From Ichthyosporea sp. XGB-2017a (lineage: Eukaryota > Opisthokonta > Ichthyosporea): a stretch of 64,000 nucleotides of DNA. The notes below the pieces were generated by a model. That model searched no databases, had not been told where the DNA came from, and saw only the letters and a program-made list of their open reading frames with translations. The stretch is taken from NCBI GenBank assembly GCA_002811675.1, contig PDIM01000021.1:118329-182328 (forward strand), given 5' to 3'. Position numbers and translations under genes: made by a program. Shown piece after piece: positions 29,804 to 43,413 of this stretch. Numbering within the stretch: position 1 is the first letter of the stretch; each line of letters opens with the position of its first letter.

Positions 29804-32800
29804 TTATAATAAATCTTCCGCATCGCTTATCTCAGCGCGAGCTTTGTCGGAATCGTTGGTGGCAAGGAAACTTCGTGCAATGGATTCTTTAACAATGGAT
29901 TCTTTTTTTAGCTCACCCAGTTTAGATGTGGTCGGGTCTGAGTGATTGCTCGAAGTTTTGGTCGATGGTTCATTAATATTTCGCCCGTCTTCTAGATGGG
30001 AGTCAGGCAAGAGTCGTTCATCTTCGCTATTTTCTGGAACTGGAATGTGTATTTTCGGAATAGTAGGGAGAACAAGTGTCACCTTTGCCTTAGATGCATG
30101 GTAAGAGCACTCAGCTACATCAGTGCAATCATTGCATTCCGAAATATCGTGCGCTAGAACTATATTGAGAGACTCTATTGCAAAGTTCAAAGCATTTCCA
30201 GAAGCCTCGAATGCTCTCCAAGCCCGGTTGTTTTCTGCAACGCTTTGCTCTCTAAGCGTGTGGGCAGTGGATGCAAGTTTTTGTGCAATAAGAGAAAGAG
30301 AATTAACGTCACCCTTTTCCGTGACATTAATTAAAAGCTCATCATAAAGAATTTCCAAACAGTCCTTCAGAGAATTGAAGTAAGAAATAAGCTTGGCATC
30401 ACTATCTTCAGATATGCTAACTTTATCCTGTCCATCATGAGTCTTTAACGCATTTTGATAATACATGTGTCTCTGTACGCTCACCGCAGCTCTTAAGAAG
30501 GCCGAGAGGGTACCTGTGATTCCTCTTACTCCATCTATAATTTGCTTGTAATTGTGCCATAGATGAGGTGTATGAAGAATGTGCTTTGGTACTTTCACAG
30601 AAGTAAGCATTGTTTGGACTTCTTCCACGGCTTGAATGATTGAAAGAAGGGTAGTATCGATTTTACTCGCAACGGGTGCAGGATACACATCTTGCTGTCT
30701 TTTTTCTTTCTGAATATTTTGTGATTTTTCGGCATTTCCTTTTTTATGTCTTTTCAACAACAATTCAACCTTTTCTTTGGCTCTTTGCCGTCTTTCGCCG
30801 ACATCTGTTTGACAACCTGCGTTCTTCGTTTGAGGAGAAACAAGGGATACGGACTTGACAGAACTACGAAGACCTGTGAAGTCTCCTCTAGTCTGAACTG
30901 AGCGGGATGATTTTGATGACATTGGCTGACTTTTTTGGTGTGGTGAAAGATGAGTTGCTGTCACAACTACATTATTGGCAGCAGCTTCATCACGCGCTTC
31001 TTTTAGGCGCTTTAATACAGATATATAGTTTGCAATGCTCGATGCCACATCTGCTGCAATAATATTAATTTGGATAGAGTCTTTCTGGGTATAGGTGGCT
31101 GATATCAAACTCGAGCATGCGTCAACTACAAGTTGTAATGATTTAAGCCTATTTCGATTCATTTTTTTGTCCCCCTTGAACTCACAGGCATGACTGGAAA
31201 GCAAAAGTTCGATCAAAGTCTTTTTGACCTCACAGCATGCCTTTTTCAAAGGAGACCTATTGAATGATATAGCAAGTGAAACGAGTTTTACAGTTGATTC
31301 TGTCACTGGCTTTGTTGTTAGAAGCATAGTTTCAACTGTATCATCCTCACAAAACGACTCTTCGTTAGCCACAATGATCATGCATGTTTTGATTTCCGCC
31401 AAGATGTCATCAACCGAAGTCACGTCTTCGTCTGGACATAAGTACATGACATTGAATCTCCTCAGCAACTGATTGCAGCGTGATCGAATGCAAGGAATAC
31501 ACTCCATAATTGGTCTCACTTTTGTGACAAGGTCATCTTCAACGATGACAGCATCATTGCACTCTGTCATAAGCTGGGTGCAAGACTCAAGCATAGACAT
31601 AAATGATGTACAAAGGGCTTCAATATTTACATTTGTTGAAGTCAGAAATTGAACGATTGCTTTAGTGGTTTCAGATGTTGTCAAAGTACACAGATCAAGC
31701 ATTCTATCAGCACAGTCAGCATGGAAGCAGGAAATACTATCTTCATCTAGCGACTGGCTTTCAAATCTCTCTAATTCATCTTTCAAGCTTACAAGTGACT
31801 TAACCATAAGTTGATGATATTGCTTTACACAACTTTTCAGATCTTCACTGTTTTGCAATGTTGACTCTGTGTCAATCGCTGATGAGAATGTCAAGAGGGC
31901 TTTGAGTTCATTTTCACATTCAAGTAATTTAGATGCTCCTCGCTTGTATAACTTAACGACTGGTCCTTTGAGGCATCTTAATTCTTTTCGCAAGCTATCT
32001 GAAATTAAACTTATGTCTGTAGTAAGCTGTTGAAGTTTCCATTCGGTAGAGGAAGTATCTTCAATTATAACATATTCCATAAGCTGCGAAATTGTGTTAA
32101 AAAAATCCCTGTATTGTGCTTTAAATGCTGCTATAGCTGGAGCTTCAACAGATATTCGACAACTCTCCCTTGCATAGAATGTCAACTTTGAAAAGGATGT
32201 TTCAACAGCTATCATTTGGTCATCGAGCAAACTCTGATCATTTGTAATGGGGTACATTGCTCCAATAAAATCTTTTAATTGCATAAGATTCAGCTTTGCG
32301 CCATCAATAGCAGAATTTATAGTAATAGTGGGATCAATATAATCACCACCCCCTCTCAAAAATAAGGAGTACGAAGCTGCCATGGATACCATACTTTTGA
32401 GCAACTGTGCCCTCCATTCCAGGGTATTTAGAATTTCTGACATTTCAGATATTTCTGACAAAATGTTTCCATGGAGTAAGTTGGGGCCATACTCACCGAC
32501 GCTTCTATTAAGCATTCGGAGTCCTGAGGCCCATACATTTTGTATTTTTGTCAAAATAAAGCCTTTTGTGACTTTGCTAGGGCACTTTGAGCAAAGCTCA
32601 GTAAGCGGATCTAAGTTTCTTGCAAGAGCTTGGCCAAAGAGAAGTAGACTTTCTCTTAATGTTTCTTGACTGCAATTGGTCTCACAACTAAGTTTCAGCG
32701 GGATAAAATATTGTTTGTTTAAGCGCCGAAACTTAACATTTTCCATCTTAGTCTACGGAACTCAAAAAGAAACAAAAGAAAGGGTTAGTATCGGAGAAAT

Positions 32801-35800
32801 TTTACACAGTAATGGGGTCTTCTGCACTCACCTCAATTTCGTTGGAGCTAATGAATAAATCTTCGTCTGGCATAACCTCAAAAACACAGTCGTCAAGTGC
32901 TCTTAAATGAGTTTTGTATATTTTCAGTGCCTTTTGGTATTCTACTTCTTCTGCTGATGCTCTCTCTTTAACTACGGGTATTAACTTTTGAATAAGCTTT
33001 GTCGTTGAAAAGCAAACGGACATTACAGTGGAGCTGTCCTTATTTGTCATATCAATGAAGTCTATCAATGAATCGTTTGTTTCTTTTAATGCATTGCCAA
33101 TACTACATAGCATCGAAAGAGTCTCTTCTCTTGCCATATCATCTGGAATATATCCTAAGCACTTTTCAGATATATCTAGAAGTTTCTCATAGCTGATGCA
33201 AGACTCTCTGGAAATGTTAATATGATCGGAATTGATCGAAACGGATGCCAAGGGTGCCAAACTGCTTGAAAGCTGATTCACTCTGTCTTCAAATATCTCC
33301 ATATTAATCTGATCAATATTTTCACAAGGGTGTATAACTTTTTCATTGAATACACAAACAATCTCGTCGAGGGTATTATTGACAAGGGAAATTTCGTCCC
33401 TTGGTGTGAGAATTGCGGCTACTGATGTATACAGTCTTTCCAATGAATTTTTGACTTCTTCTTTAGCTAACAGGCTTTCTTCATATCCACTATCAATATC
33501 TACGATATCAGCTTTCAGAGTTTCTCCAAATTGCGAAAGGCACCCAGCTAGACCTACACCATCTTCAATGACGGGAAGTGCCTTTTCTTTGGGGGTTTTA
33601 ATGCTAACTTCTTGGGTTGACACGAATACGCGTTCTATTGACACCTCAATATGGTCTATTATTTGTGCTACATTTGAACTACCATCTTGCAAAGCCTGTA
33701 ATAAACTGTTTGACTCATCCAAAAGGCTTTTCGCCTCATTAGTTAGAATGGCCTGCACATCTTTAACTTTCATCATACATTCAACATCTAATCGAATATC
33801 GCCTTCTCCGGACGCTACAGTTTTCTCGTGGATGCCATTAAGTCGCTGAATTCCCGACTGAATAAGTTGAGTCATCTTTGTGATGGACCTTACGCCAGGA
33901 ATCAGGAGCGAAAGCTTGTCGGCTAAGCGACTAGTTGCAACTTTACATTGATTTGATCCCGAGAGAAGGAGTAATTTGCTGTTTTCACATCCCAACTCCG
34001 AGTGTATTGTGCATGCATTAAGTACACAAAGGGACAAATTGATTACATTTACAAGCGATGGTATGATTGACTCGACAGTATCTTTGTTTTCATGCCTTAG
34101 GGCCATTCGTGTTTCTGCAACTATGGCTTCAATATCATTACACAGTACTTCAATGTGCTTTCCTTGTATGTGTTTCGCTTTTTGATTCAATGTCTGCAAA
34201 TCTTTGGAATAAGCCAGACACTCGAATACAGCATTGCGCATGTACGAAATAAGCGTGTCAGAGTCCGAATCAAGGACGGTTTTCTCATTGTTTCCACTAG
34301 CTAAATTTTCAATGGCGTGTATATGCTTGGCAAACTTAGGCTCTATGTTTTCAACTAAAATATAGATTGTATTTCGAATAATTTGCATTGCCTTGACCAA
34401 CTTTGAATCTGCATGATCATTCTTTGGTGACTTTTCAAGGGCTTTCACACTTGCTATGTATGACTGACCAGCTTCTATTAAGTGTTCACTTATTTCTGTA
34501 TAATTTTCATCCAGCTTCGTAAGCAAAACTATGTTAGAAACAACTGCTGATATATGTGAAGCGATTACATACATTTCCGCGACGTCATAGCCAAAATCAA
34601 CATGTCCATCGTTTTCGCAGTCAAAAAGGAGCAAATCAATTTCGGTCACTATTCCAAGAGTGTCATTTTTTATCATTTCTTTGTCTTCGGAAACAATAGG
34701 TCCAATAATTACATCATCTGGCTCATTTAGTCCCTTTCTAGCTTCATCAAGAGCATTTAATGCAGCATTATAATTACTTGGAATTTCCTTTTGTCCTGCA
34801 ACAAATTTAGTGCAATCAGTGACTTGGGATAAAAGCTGTTCAGCTTTAATGGCAACTGACTCTATAAGAGCGAGAACTTCAGAATTAACGTTTTCTTCGG
34901 AAAATGAATATGCGTATTTACCAACTAAATACAGTGCCTCTAGTGATTCTTCAAATACAGGTTTTACTAGACTAATTAAGCCACGTTTAGCAGGTGGGTA
35001 TCGCAAAAAGGATATAAGTCCGGCAAAACTCTCTCCAAATTGCTCAAACTGATGTGACAAAGATAAAGCCTGCTTCCCAAAGACGACAGGATTTTCCAGG
35101 CCAGCGAGACACGTGATAGGAACATTCTTACGTAAAAGCTCTACGGCATGCAAAATCATGTCTTGGAACTCAGTAAACGCTAAGGTCTTCTCTTTTGTCA
35201 CTGGATGAAATACTTTATACTCTACGAGAACGCTTTGAAGCGCATTTTTCACAGTGTCCGTACCTGAAAGAAAATCTCCGTACCCAGGAAACTTTCCTTT
35301 AAGAGTGGAGCTGATAAGTTCGGTTTTCTGCACTAGCTCTTCATTTGAAATACTCTTTGAAGAAGCTACATTCTCCAGTAACTTGCAAATGGACATCTTA
35401 CAATCTTCCGCCAATACAGAGCACAAGCCGTCATTTCCTATAAAGGGTGACAAAGTACGAAACATTTCAAGCCCCTCCCGAAGAAAAAAACACGAACTGT
35501 GAATGTCTAAACCCCCCCTTACATCACATTCAGACGAATAAGACTGTAGCAGATTAACACCCAAAGCCAATGAGGCGTGTATCTGTTTTGCTAAAAGGTG
35601 GTAACACTCGATCGCAGGGCTCATTCCTATGCTCCTGAATTCTTCTTGCATTAGGTGATGACATTTACCAAGCTCTAGTAGTTCAAAATCACCTTCTTCA
35701 AGGCTCTTTTCAAATGACTTGCAGTGCTTTACGATGCTCCGTATAACAATACGAGAATCTTCTCCGGCTTTCATTCGTTTAAACAACTTTTTGCAGGAGA

Positions 35801-38800
35801 TTCCAACGTCACGTAATTTTACAGTAAGAATGGATCCGAGATCGTCATCATGAAGAGTAGCAATTAATTTTCCCGTACATAATGATATTTGCTCCCAAAG
35901 AAGGGTCAGTTCACATGCCCAGGAGTAACAGCTTTCACTTTCAATATGATTTGCTCGTTCAGAAAGCTCTTTAGACATGGGCTTAAGAAGATTCCAATAG
36001 GAAATATACAGGTCAGAAAGTACAATATGCTCAGGAGAATCTCCCTTTTCACATGACTGGTAGTACTTATCAAGTCGCTCCATCCCATGCTTAATCCAGC
36101 AGTCGAGTTTATCATAAATAGATTCTTTCACCACTTGGGTAGTTATTCCCAACTGCAAAGATTTTAGCTTCCCGAGCAAAGCCATCGCAGAATCACTCAC
36201 AGATGCACATGGAGATGTTTCAACACTTTGTAAATTGCCTATTATTGACCTAATGAAGTCTTTACAGTGCTCGACAACTGCCAGGTTATTTGATGAGACA
36301 CACTCCATATGTGCATAAAAGCTACCATCCCTCACAACCATAACAAGCGTGTCAGAAAGAGTTTTTAGAAGATGAAGATCATCAGAGTCGTGTGCATGTG
36401 CAAAAACATCCTCTGCTTGAATTCTAAATTCTTGAAACGCGTCACTTATTTCTTTTGCAATATCTTTCCATTCAGGATTATCACTGACTGACAGGGCGTT
36501 CACAGAATCCAAAAGCTCTTTTACATGTGATGAAAGCTTTTGTATACACACTTTACGTTCTGAAGCAGAAATATTTTCTGCAACAGCTCTATGGCATTCA
36601 TATTTAACTTTGACACTGTGAGTGTTAAAGTAAGAGGCTCGCTCAAGTAGCATATGCTCCAAAGGAACCTTAACACGGGACATCAGAGTAATTATTTTTA
36701 CAATTTCTTCCGTAATCGATTGAACGGCAACCGGAATGACTGCATGCTTGCTGTTCTTTAATGATGCAAAAACAAGATTTATAAACGATGCAATTCTTAT
36801 CCTTGAGTAGCCTACACTTGCAAAATAACTTTGCGTAAGATCTTCAGTGATTGTTTCGGGTTCTGCCGTGGAAATAGTTAAATTCAATTTTCCAAGCTTT
36901 TCAATTTCCTCTGTGAGAGCACGTGAAGTCACATCATCTTCTACTGCAGACTCACAAACATCATCGCAAAGATCGGACAACCTTCTCTCTTTTGGAATCA
37001 TGTCTTCATCATTGCCCTCACCCTCATTGACAAGGTCTTCTCCTTCATTATATATACCCAGATATTCGGCACGAAAATCCAGGACAATTTCCTTCAAGTC
37101 ATCAAGACGATCTTCTTCCAACGAATATATATTTTCCAAAATATTCAAAATTATTTTACCATATATTCTAAGTTTGTTAATTTCATCACTATCTTCATTG
37201 TGTGTAACACATTGGTTGCAGCAATTGATCACTAAATGGTGAAACCTTTGAATCCTTGACGCTAAAAAGTGTAATTTGGGTATAAGACTATCCTCATCAA
37301 GTTCGGGTGCATCGGTGTCTTCTTCAATTGAGTCAAGAGAGGATATAAGTTTGTCGAAAGTTTCAAGGCCTTCTTCTAGGGTGCAATATCTTTTAGTGCG
37401 CTTGCTGACTAAAAAGTTTGAATGGTCTAGCGAAGAAAGGAAATTCTGAATCCATCCAATTGAGCAAGCTTTTAAATTTTCGCATGGGTTCTGATCTTCT
37501 ATGTATGCAGCAATTTCATCTGCAGAGCTTAAAATAGACCGCCGCAGACGCTCTTCTTCTACCTGCTGCTCATCGATACTATTGTTAATAATAGAAACAA
37601 ATGATACGCAATGGTCAATTAGTTCTTCATTGTAGGCTTTGATTTGTTCGAACACAGAGTTGTTTCCCTTAATGGTGACAGGCCAAGTCAAAGATTTTTC
37701 TTTGGCTTTAGTTGAGATTAATTTAAGTGCCTTAATGAGGTTTTTGGAGGCCTTTTGAAATTCTTCTCCCCAATTTTCACCTTTCCCTGTACTCTTATTT
37801 TGTATACATTCAGCAACTGCGGACGTACACGAAACAAGATTCTTCCCCAAGCTCATCCATTTTGCTGACTCGTTGGAGTTGTGCTCCTTTTCAGCTTCCG
37901 TTTCGCAAGAGCTGCACAAAGCTGAGGTGGTTTTGGCAATCACCGCGGCGTACCCTAACAGTTTTGGATCACCTGCCTCCAACTTGTTGATACCCTCAAT
38001 AGCTATTTTAACTTTCGGAAGTGTGCTTAAGAATGGGTGATGCTTAACAATATGCTTAGCTGTTGCATAACCAAAAGCTGCATTAGCACTTTCTTGCACA
38101 ATGCTCTTAATAATCAACATAAATTCATGTAGATGATCAACAAATTCATTTTCTTCTATACTACTGCTGCTTATTTCACTTAAAATACCATTTAGTTCCC
38201 CCCTATGAGTTAAAATACCGTCGATACTACCATAGTATAACTTTAGCGAATGAATGCTAGTTGGGTTATCAAAAAAGTGCAAAAAATTTCGAAGTGTGTT
38301 ACAACTTTCAACGAACGGGTTGTCTGACTTCGTTAAAGCAATAGTAGTCTCCTTTTCAGCAGACGGGGTTTTATGAGGCTGAGGAGAATGCTTCGGAGAT
38401 TGCTTCTTCTTCAGTGATGACGAGGGTACAGTTACCTTATCACCTTCCGTCACTTTCAAGCTCTCTCTTTCAGCGTCTTCGAGGGGGGGAGCGCTAGATA
38501 AAATGTTGCATAACAAGTCTTGTAGGGGGCAACTACAATCCGAAGTGGCATTTTTGTCAACCATAAGTTTCTCCGTTAGTTCCTCGGCAATCTCTGTAAC
38601 CAGCAAAGACAGTTCCTTGGTCACTGATATCCAATCTCTTTTTAATTTATCATTCTCAATGTTCCCAAGCATTTCCTTACAATATGTTAAAAATATAGAG
38701 CACTTGCCAAGAAGATTCTGACTTCTCTCTGATAGACGTTCAATATCCTTATTTGCACTTGCCCCTATATCTTCCTTATCTTGATCCTCTTCTCCATCTG

Positions 38801-41800
38801 ATTGGCTAAGGGGCTGTGTTTGACTTCCATGAACAGAATCTCGAGCACCTACTTCTTCTAGAATGGTCAATATATCATCAATAATATCTTCGCACTTTTC
38901 TCTATCCACAGCGCGATTAAATTCTGGAAGTTTTTTACTCTCCTTTCCCAGCTGCTCCAAAAGAGGCTTCAATTTGTGCAAAGAATCGTCGTCAATTTGT
39001 ACCCCCTCACAGTTGCCCGCAGAACACATTTTAGTGAGATTTGAGTGTGCGTTCAAAATAGCTCTTTGAACTGGAGGTTCTTCAACTATCGTAGTACAAT
39101 ACTCATTGATTTTTTTTAGAAAATCATTCGACTGTGGGCTTGACCCTTCAGTACCAACATCCTGTGAGGATAAAGAAGCTACCCTTACATTAGATATTGA
39201 CATACTACTAGCGCAAGCAAAGCATGCATTTGCCGAAATATTGCATAGTCCGATGGTAGACTGCTCCATTAACTTCACAGATCGCTTTAAAGATTGGAAT
39301 TTCTGAGAGTTGTATGCAAGGGCAAGGTCATCCATACTTTCTTCTACAATATCTTTAAGTCTACAAGGTACTTCAAGGGATTTTTCATTCAGCCCTTGAA
39401 TTAGAGAATCTACAGTGAACTGCTCGTCAAGACTATCTTTGGATGCTTTGATTGTGGCAATTGAATTATCAAAAAATTCTTGATATTCTATTGTTTTGAA
39501 GTTTTCAAGTAGCTCTTCGGTGTCTGCATTGTCCACATTGATAGTATTACTCAATGCTGATGTTTTCTGGGGAGCTATGGCTGGCTGCGATAGCCTTTTT
39601 TCCAGTTTTGCAATAGTCCCTTGAATATCATCGTTCTCATCATCAGATTCCATTTCATCTTCTATCTTTTCATTATTCATCAATACATCGTCTTTAGGGT
39701 TAGGGTCCTTTGCTTCTGGGATACTATCTTCGCTCTCATTTTTTGAAGAAGCATCTGCGCTCTCATTGATTTCTACTTCAACTTCTTCTTCAACTTCTTC
39801 TTCAACCTCTTCTTCAACTTCCTCTTCAACTTCTTCCCACTCCCCGTTATCTCCTTTCAGTCCTTCAACTAATTCAATCATATTGTCAATTTCTTCATAA
39901 TAGGACCCGAGCTCTGCGGAAGAAGGAGGCTCCGCAAATCGTTTAATCAAACCTATCATAACATCATGGTGCTTCTTAAACGGTTGGGAAAAATCCTCCC
40001 AATGCGAACCCATATTTTGGGCGATTGCGGCTTGAGATAAGGTCGAAAATTCTTTGTTGTATTTCATTACCAAGGCTGATATAGCCTTGTTATCATCTGC
40101 TCCAGCCATTTCATTAAGGGTTTCTAGAATTGTTTCAGCTTCGGGAAATGCTTTTTCGTTCCCCTCCTTTTTAACCATTTTCTTCACAGTCTTTTTAACT
40201 TTTTTCTTAACAACAGTTTTTTGCATTACCTTCTCTACTTTAATTCTTGATTTTTTGTCCTCTCCTAATGTCGCATTTACTGACTTTACTGACTTTGGAG
40301 TATTACTGCCATTTGTATTTTCTGGCAATATTTCGGGTGTCAGAGGCTTAGCCACAACACTATTGTCATCAAGCGTATTGTTAGCCCTACCATCTTCGTC
40401 ATGTATATCACTCCCATCGGAAACGGACCTTACGTCGTTAGACGTCTCAGACTTACTAGTCGCTGATGCTAGGATGCCCCTTTCAAGTCGCTCAGGTGGG
40501 CTTTCAAGTACATCCATTAAGTCAAAAGCAAGCTGAATACACACATCTTTGTCCGTACCGGTTTCGGATTCTGCATAACGTTTCATTTTTGAAGCAAGAG
40601 CGTCCAGAGAAGTTTTAACTTTTCTCACAAAATCGGTAATATCTTGAGAACCTTCGGCCTCTGCCTGCTTGTGCACATAAGAAAACTCTGCGTTCAACTT
40701 CTTAAGCTCCTCTGGGTATACTTTTGGAGCGGAATTATCATCGGATAAAACAATACAGCTTTCAATCATCGACTCTATACTTTTGGTGAACCCAGTGAGT
40801 TGTTTGGAGTAGCCAGAAGGCTTTGGCGAGCTTTCTGGGCTCTTGCTAGCTTCTGTGCAATTTGAAACAATACCTGCATTACCGGAGCTCGGTTTAGGAT
40901 GTGCATTTGCCTCACTTGTTTCAGGTAATTCCCCATCACTTTCCTCAAGGCCCCATCTTGATCCCAAGCGAAGGCAAATAGCATCTTCCAAGCACATGAC
41001 GTATGGCTCGACGGCACCTTCAAAGTCATCAATATCAAAATTTTCTCGAAGGTCCCCAGCTTTTGCCTCTAAAGCTGCATACGACTTATCAAAAGTTAAG
41101 GCAACCTCACTCCAACCGTTAAGATTTAGTTTGGATAAATGAGATTTTACTATGGCATGATTATCCCATACATTTAATAGTTCTTTTTCAACTATTTTTG
41201 AAAAACTATCTTCCAAAGCTATATTATCAAACGCTTTGTTAATTAACTCGTAAGCAGTTTCTATCAAATCAATTTCTTCATTATCAGGTTCCTTGTTAGA
41301 AACCTCTGCTTTAGAGGTTTCAAGATTCGTTTCTCCAAGAAAGGCGCTCAAATGATCACTTTCACTTTCACTATCACTAGCAGCACTTTCTTTGCTTATA
41401 TCATCATCTAGTAAAGTTTCCCCAGCTGTCACAGTTTCTTGGTTATTTGCAGATATGTCTCCTGAATTGCCTTTAAGGGTGGTATGTGCAATGAGTCCTT
41501 CAATTATTTCCATTATAGGATCGATAGAAAGGGCACACGTCTCTCGATGAGCATCCGTTTCTGCTTCAGAAAGTTTATGAATACCTTTTCCGAGATTTTC
41601 TACATGCAGTACCAATGATTTTAAGTTGTCCTCCCAAAACTTTAGCTTGTTTCCTTTGAAAACGTCTGTTAAGGAAGATATTGCTTTGGATATGCCCCCG
41701 TAGTAAACACCAAGACTCTTAGATCCGACATGGTCGTCCAATAAAGAATTGCAGTTTGAAAGTATTGTTTCCATTAGGGCTCTTGTTCCTGGTGCTACAG

Positions 41801-43413
41801 GAAGGCTTTCGACCATGTCACGATCTTCATCTTCGACAATATCAGGCTCCCCATCAGAATCTTTGTCGGCTTCTTTCGATTCTTCACGGATATTTAAATC
41901 TTCTGCGCTACCACCATCAACATCTTCCAAGTGTAAGTCCGCATCAGAAGACGCTTCATGGACGTCTGTTTTAGGCAAATACTCTTGCATCATATCTAGC
42001 AAGTCTTCTACTTCACTTGTGTTGAACTCATGCCTAGCCATATCGTCCCTGACAAAATTAATAACAATTGTATTCTTTTGACATGAAAAGTCGCGAATGT
42101 ATTTCAATGGCCAGATTGAGAGTGTCGTTTTTAATTTAGCGTCTATGCGAATTATATACTCCTCGCAAATGCCTAGTGTCACCTTCTCGATTTTTTTCTT
42201 CCCGTTAAACTCCTTGCAATTAAAAAACGTCACACCATATGCCGGCAGAGCTCTAATAAGCTCAATGAATTTGAACTGAGCCTCTATATGGTTTAAGTGC
42301 CTTACTGTTCGATAAGTTTCATATAATTTATGAGCCACGTCTTTTTCTTTCGCAAATTCATGAGGAACAAATTCTTTTGTCTTTTGCCTTTTCGAAGGAG
42401 CAGAAGAACGTAGAGCTTGTTAGGTCCTAAGCTTATATTGGAGCATAGCGCTTCTTTGCAACATGAATACTTACTTGAGGAATTTTAACAGGGATTCTTT
42501 ATCATGGGCCATATCTTTCAGAACTATAATATGGAGGGCTCCGAATATAAGAGCTATTTTATACTCACAAGGAACAGTTCCTTCAAGTACCACCTTTCGC
42601 GCCTTTTGACATGTGAAGAAACAAAGAATAATGAATAACAATGCATCTACTGACTTAAATCACGACCCACACATCTTAAATTTTCCTTCCTAAGCATTAA
42701 CATACCTTTTCATATAGAGCGCTTACTAAACTTTTATCATCTCGTGCTTTGAAGTAACTTTTCCACAATCCCGGGTTTTTAAGAGTCAAGATTGGTTGTG
42801 TTCCGATGTCTTGCTCACTGAGAGATTTATCATTGTCCAAGAATTTCCCTAGTAAAAGCAAGAACAACAAAATATAAGCTTTAATTTTCTTTCTTAAGCA
42901 ACAAACAAAAGCGAAATTGTATTGAAGGTGGTTGGTTCACTTACATCTCTTTAAATCAGCCAAATAGAAAGTGTCTGTGCTGTTAACCTCCTCCGTGAGT
43001 TCCTCTTCTTCCGCCAAATTGAAGGACGAGGGTGTACTTAGTGCAATTTCTTGGCATATTTTCGGGACAAGATCTTTACAGGGCAATGAAAAATCTAACT
43101 CCATCTTTTCCACAGTTTCGTTTGGAAGCCTAACTAAGACTTTTTTCGTAGGCTTTCTCATTTCGACAATGGATTCCGCACCTAAATGATAATCCCCCAA
43201 CTTTTTGTCAGGTTCAATCCACTTCCCCATGCTTTTCTTCCTCTTGTCAGGAACAAAAAGTTTAAATGAAGACGCATCCTCTGAAAAAGCTGCAGCAAGG
43301 GCTTTCATTAGATCTTTCCCTTTACGGCCAACATCAACGTTCACCTTTTTACTCTTTTTCTTTGCCACGTTAGTGACAATGATCGGGAGCTTTAACTTTT
43401 CTTTGTCTGCCAT
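29804..43413 (-). CDS. TLN: Giant talin-like FERM/rod protein, 5 exons
   Basis: Exons 43413-42945, 42848-42706, 42602-42475, 42387-32832 and 32752-29804 join in phase at GT-AG sites into 4,414 residues. The N terminus is a talin FERM: F0 with MGKWIEPDKKLGDY and VEMRKP, F1 with VLVRLPNETVEKMELD and, across an intron, KRWKFLDNDKSL; F2 with KARDDKSLVSALYEK and VVLEGTVPCEYKIA; F3 with AYGVTFFNCKE and WPLKYIRDF. This order and the split RWKFLD motif match animal and Dictyostelium talins. An acidic linker (about 375-440) follows, then roughly 3,900 residues of mostly helical, Cys-containing sequence resembling talin rod bundles but strongly diverged. A Lys-rich patch (about residue 975) and a tandem EEVE run (about 1,108) interrupt it. 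I see no obvious I/LWEQ actin-binding module; the last 35 residues are charged and helical. Talin links membrane receptors to actin. Only the FERM assignment is firm. Confidence 0.85.
29808..29813 (+). terminator. Poly(A) signal of the FMO, inside talin's last codons
   Basis: AATAAA on the plus strand lies 107 bp past the FMO stop and is antisense to the final Asp-Leu-Leu codons of talin (stop at 29804-29806). It is the only AATAAA noticed between the FMO stop and that point. Confidence 0.5.
39769..39837 (-). repeat. Tandem 12-bp repeat coding for a Glu-Val run in talin
   Basis: The plus strand reads repeated CTTCTTCAACTT-type units. On the coding (minus) strand this gives five copies of a four-residue EEVE unit, forming a highly acidic stretch at about residue 1,108 of the talin rod. 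Such repeats vary easily by slippage. Confidence 0.8.

Noticed and set aside
33346-33849. Plus-strand frames inside talin (also 36847-37242 and 40054-40536)
   Set aside because: Ser/Thr-rich shadows of helical coding sequence on the minus strand.
29804-42338. Two separate large genes (29804-32746 and 32802-42338)
   Set aside because: A GTGAGT donor at 32831 and a TAG acceptor at 32753 join them in phase, and no promoter-sized gap separates them, so they are treated as one talin gene.
32802-42338. Non-ATG start at 42338 for a stand-alone talin-like protein
   Set aside because: Upstream exons supply F0-F2 of the FERM in phase, including the boundary-spanning RWKFLD motif.
42425-42435. Acceptor GCTTAG as start of the main talin exon
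   Set aside because: It puts a stop codon in frame. The acceptor at 42388, after a pyrimidine-rich tract, keeps phase and gives a good FERM F2-F3 join.
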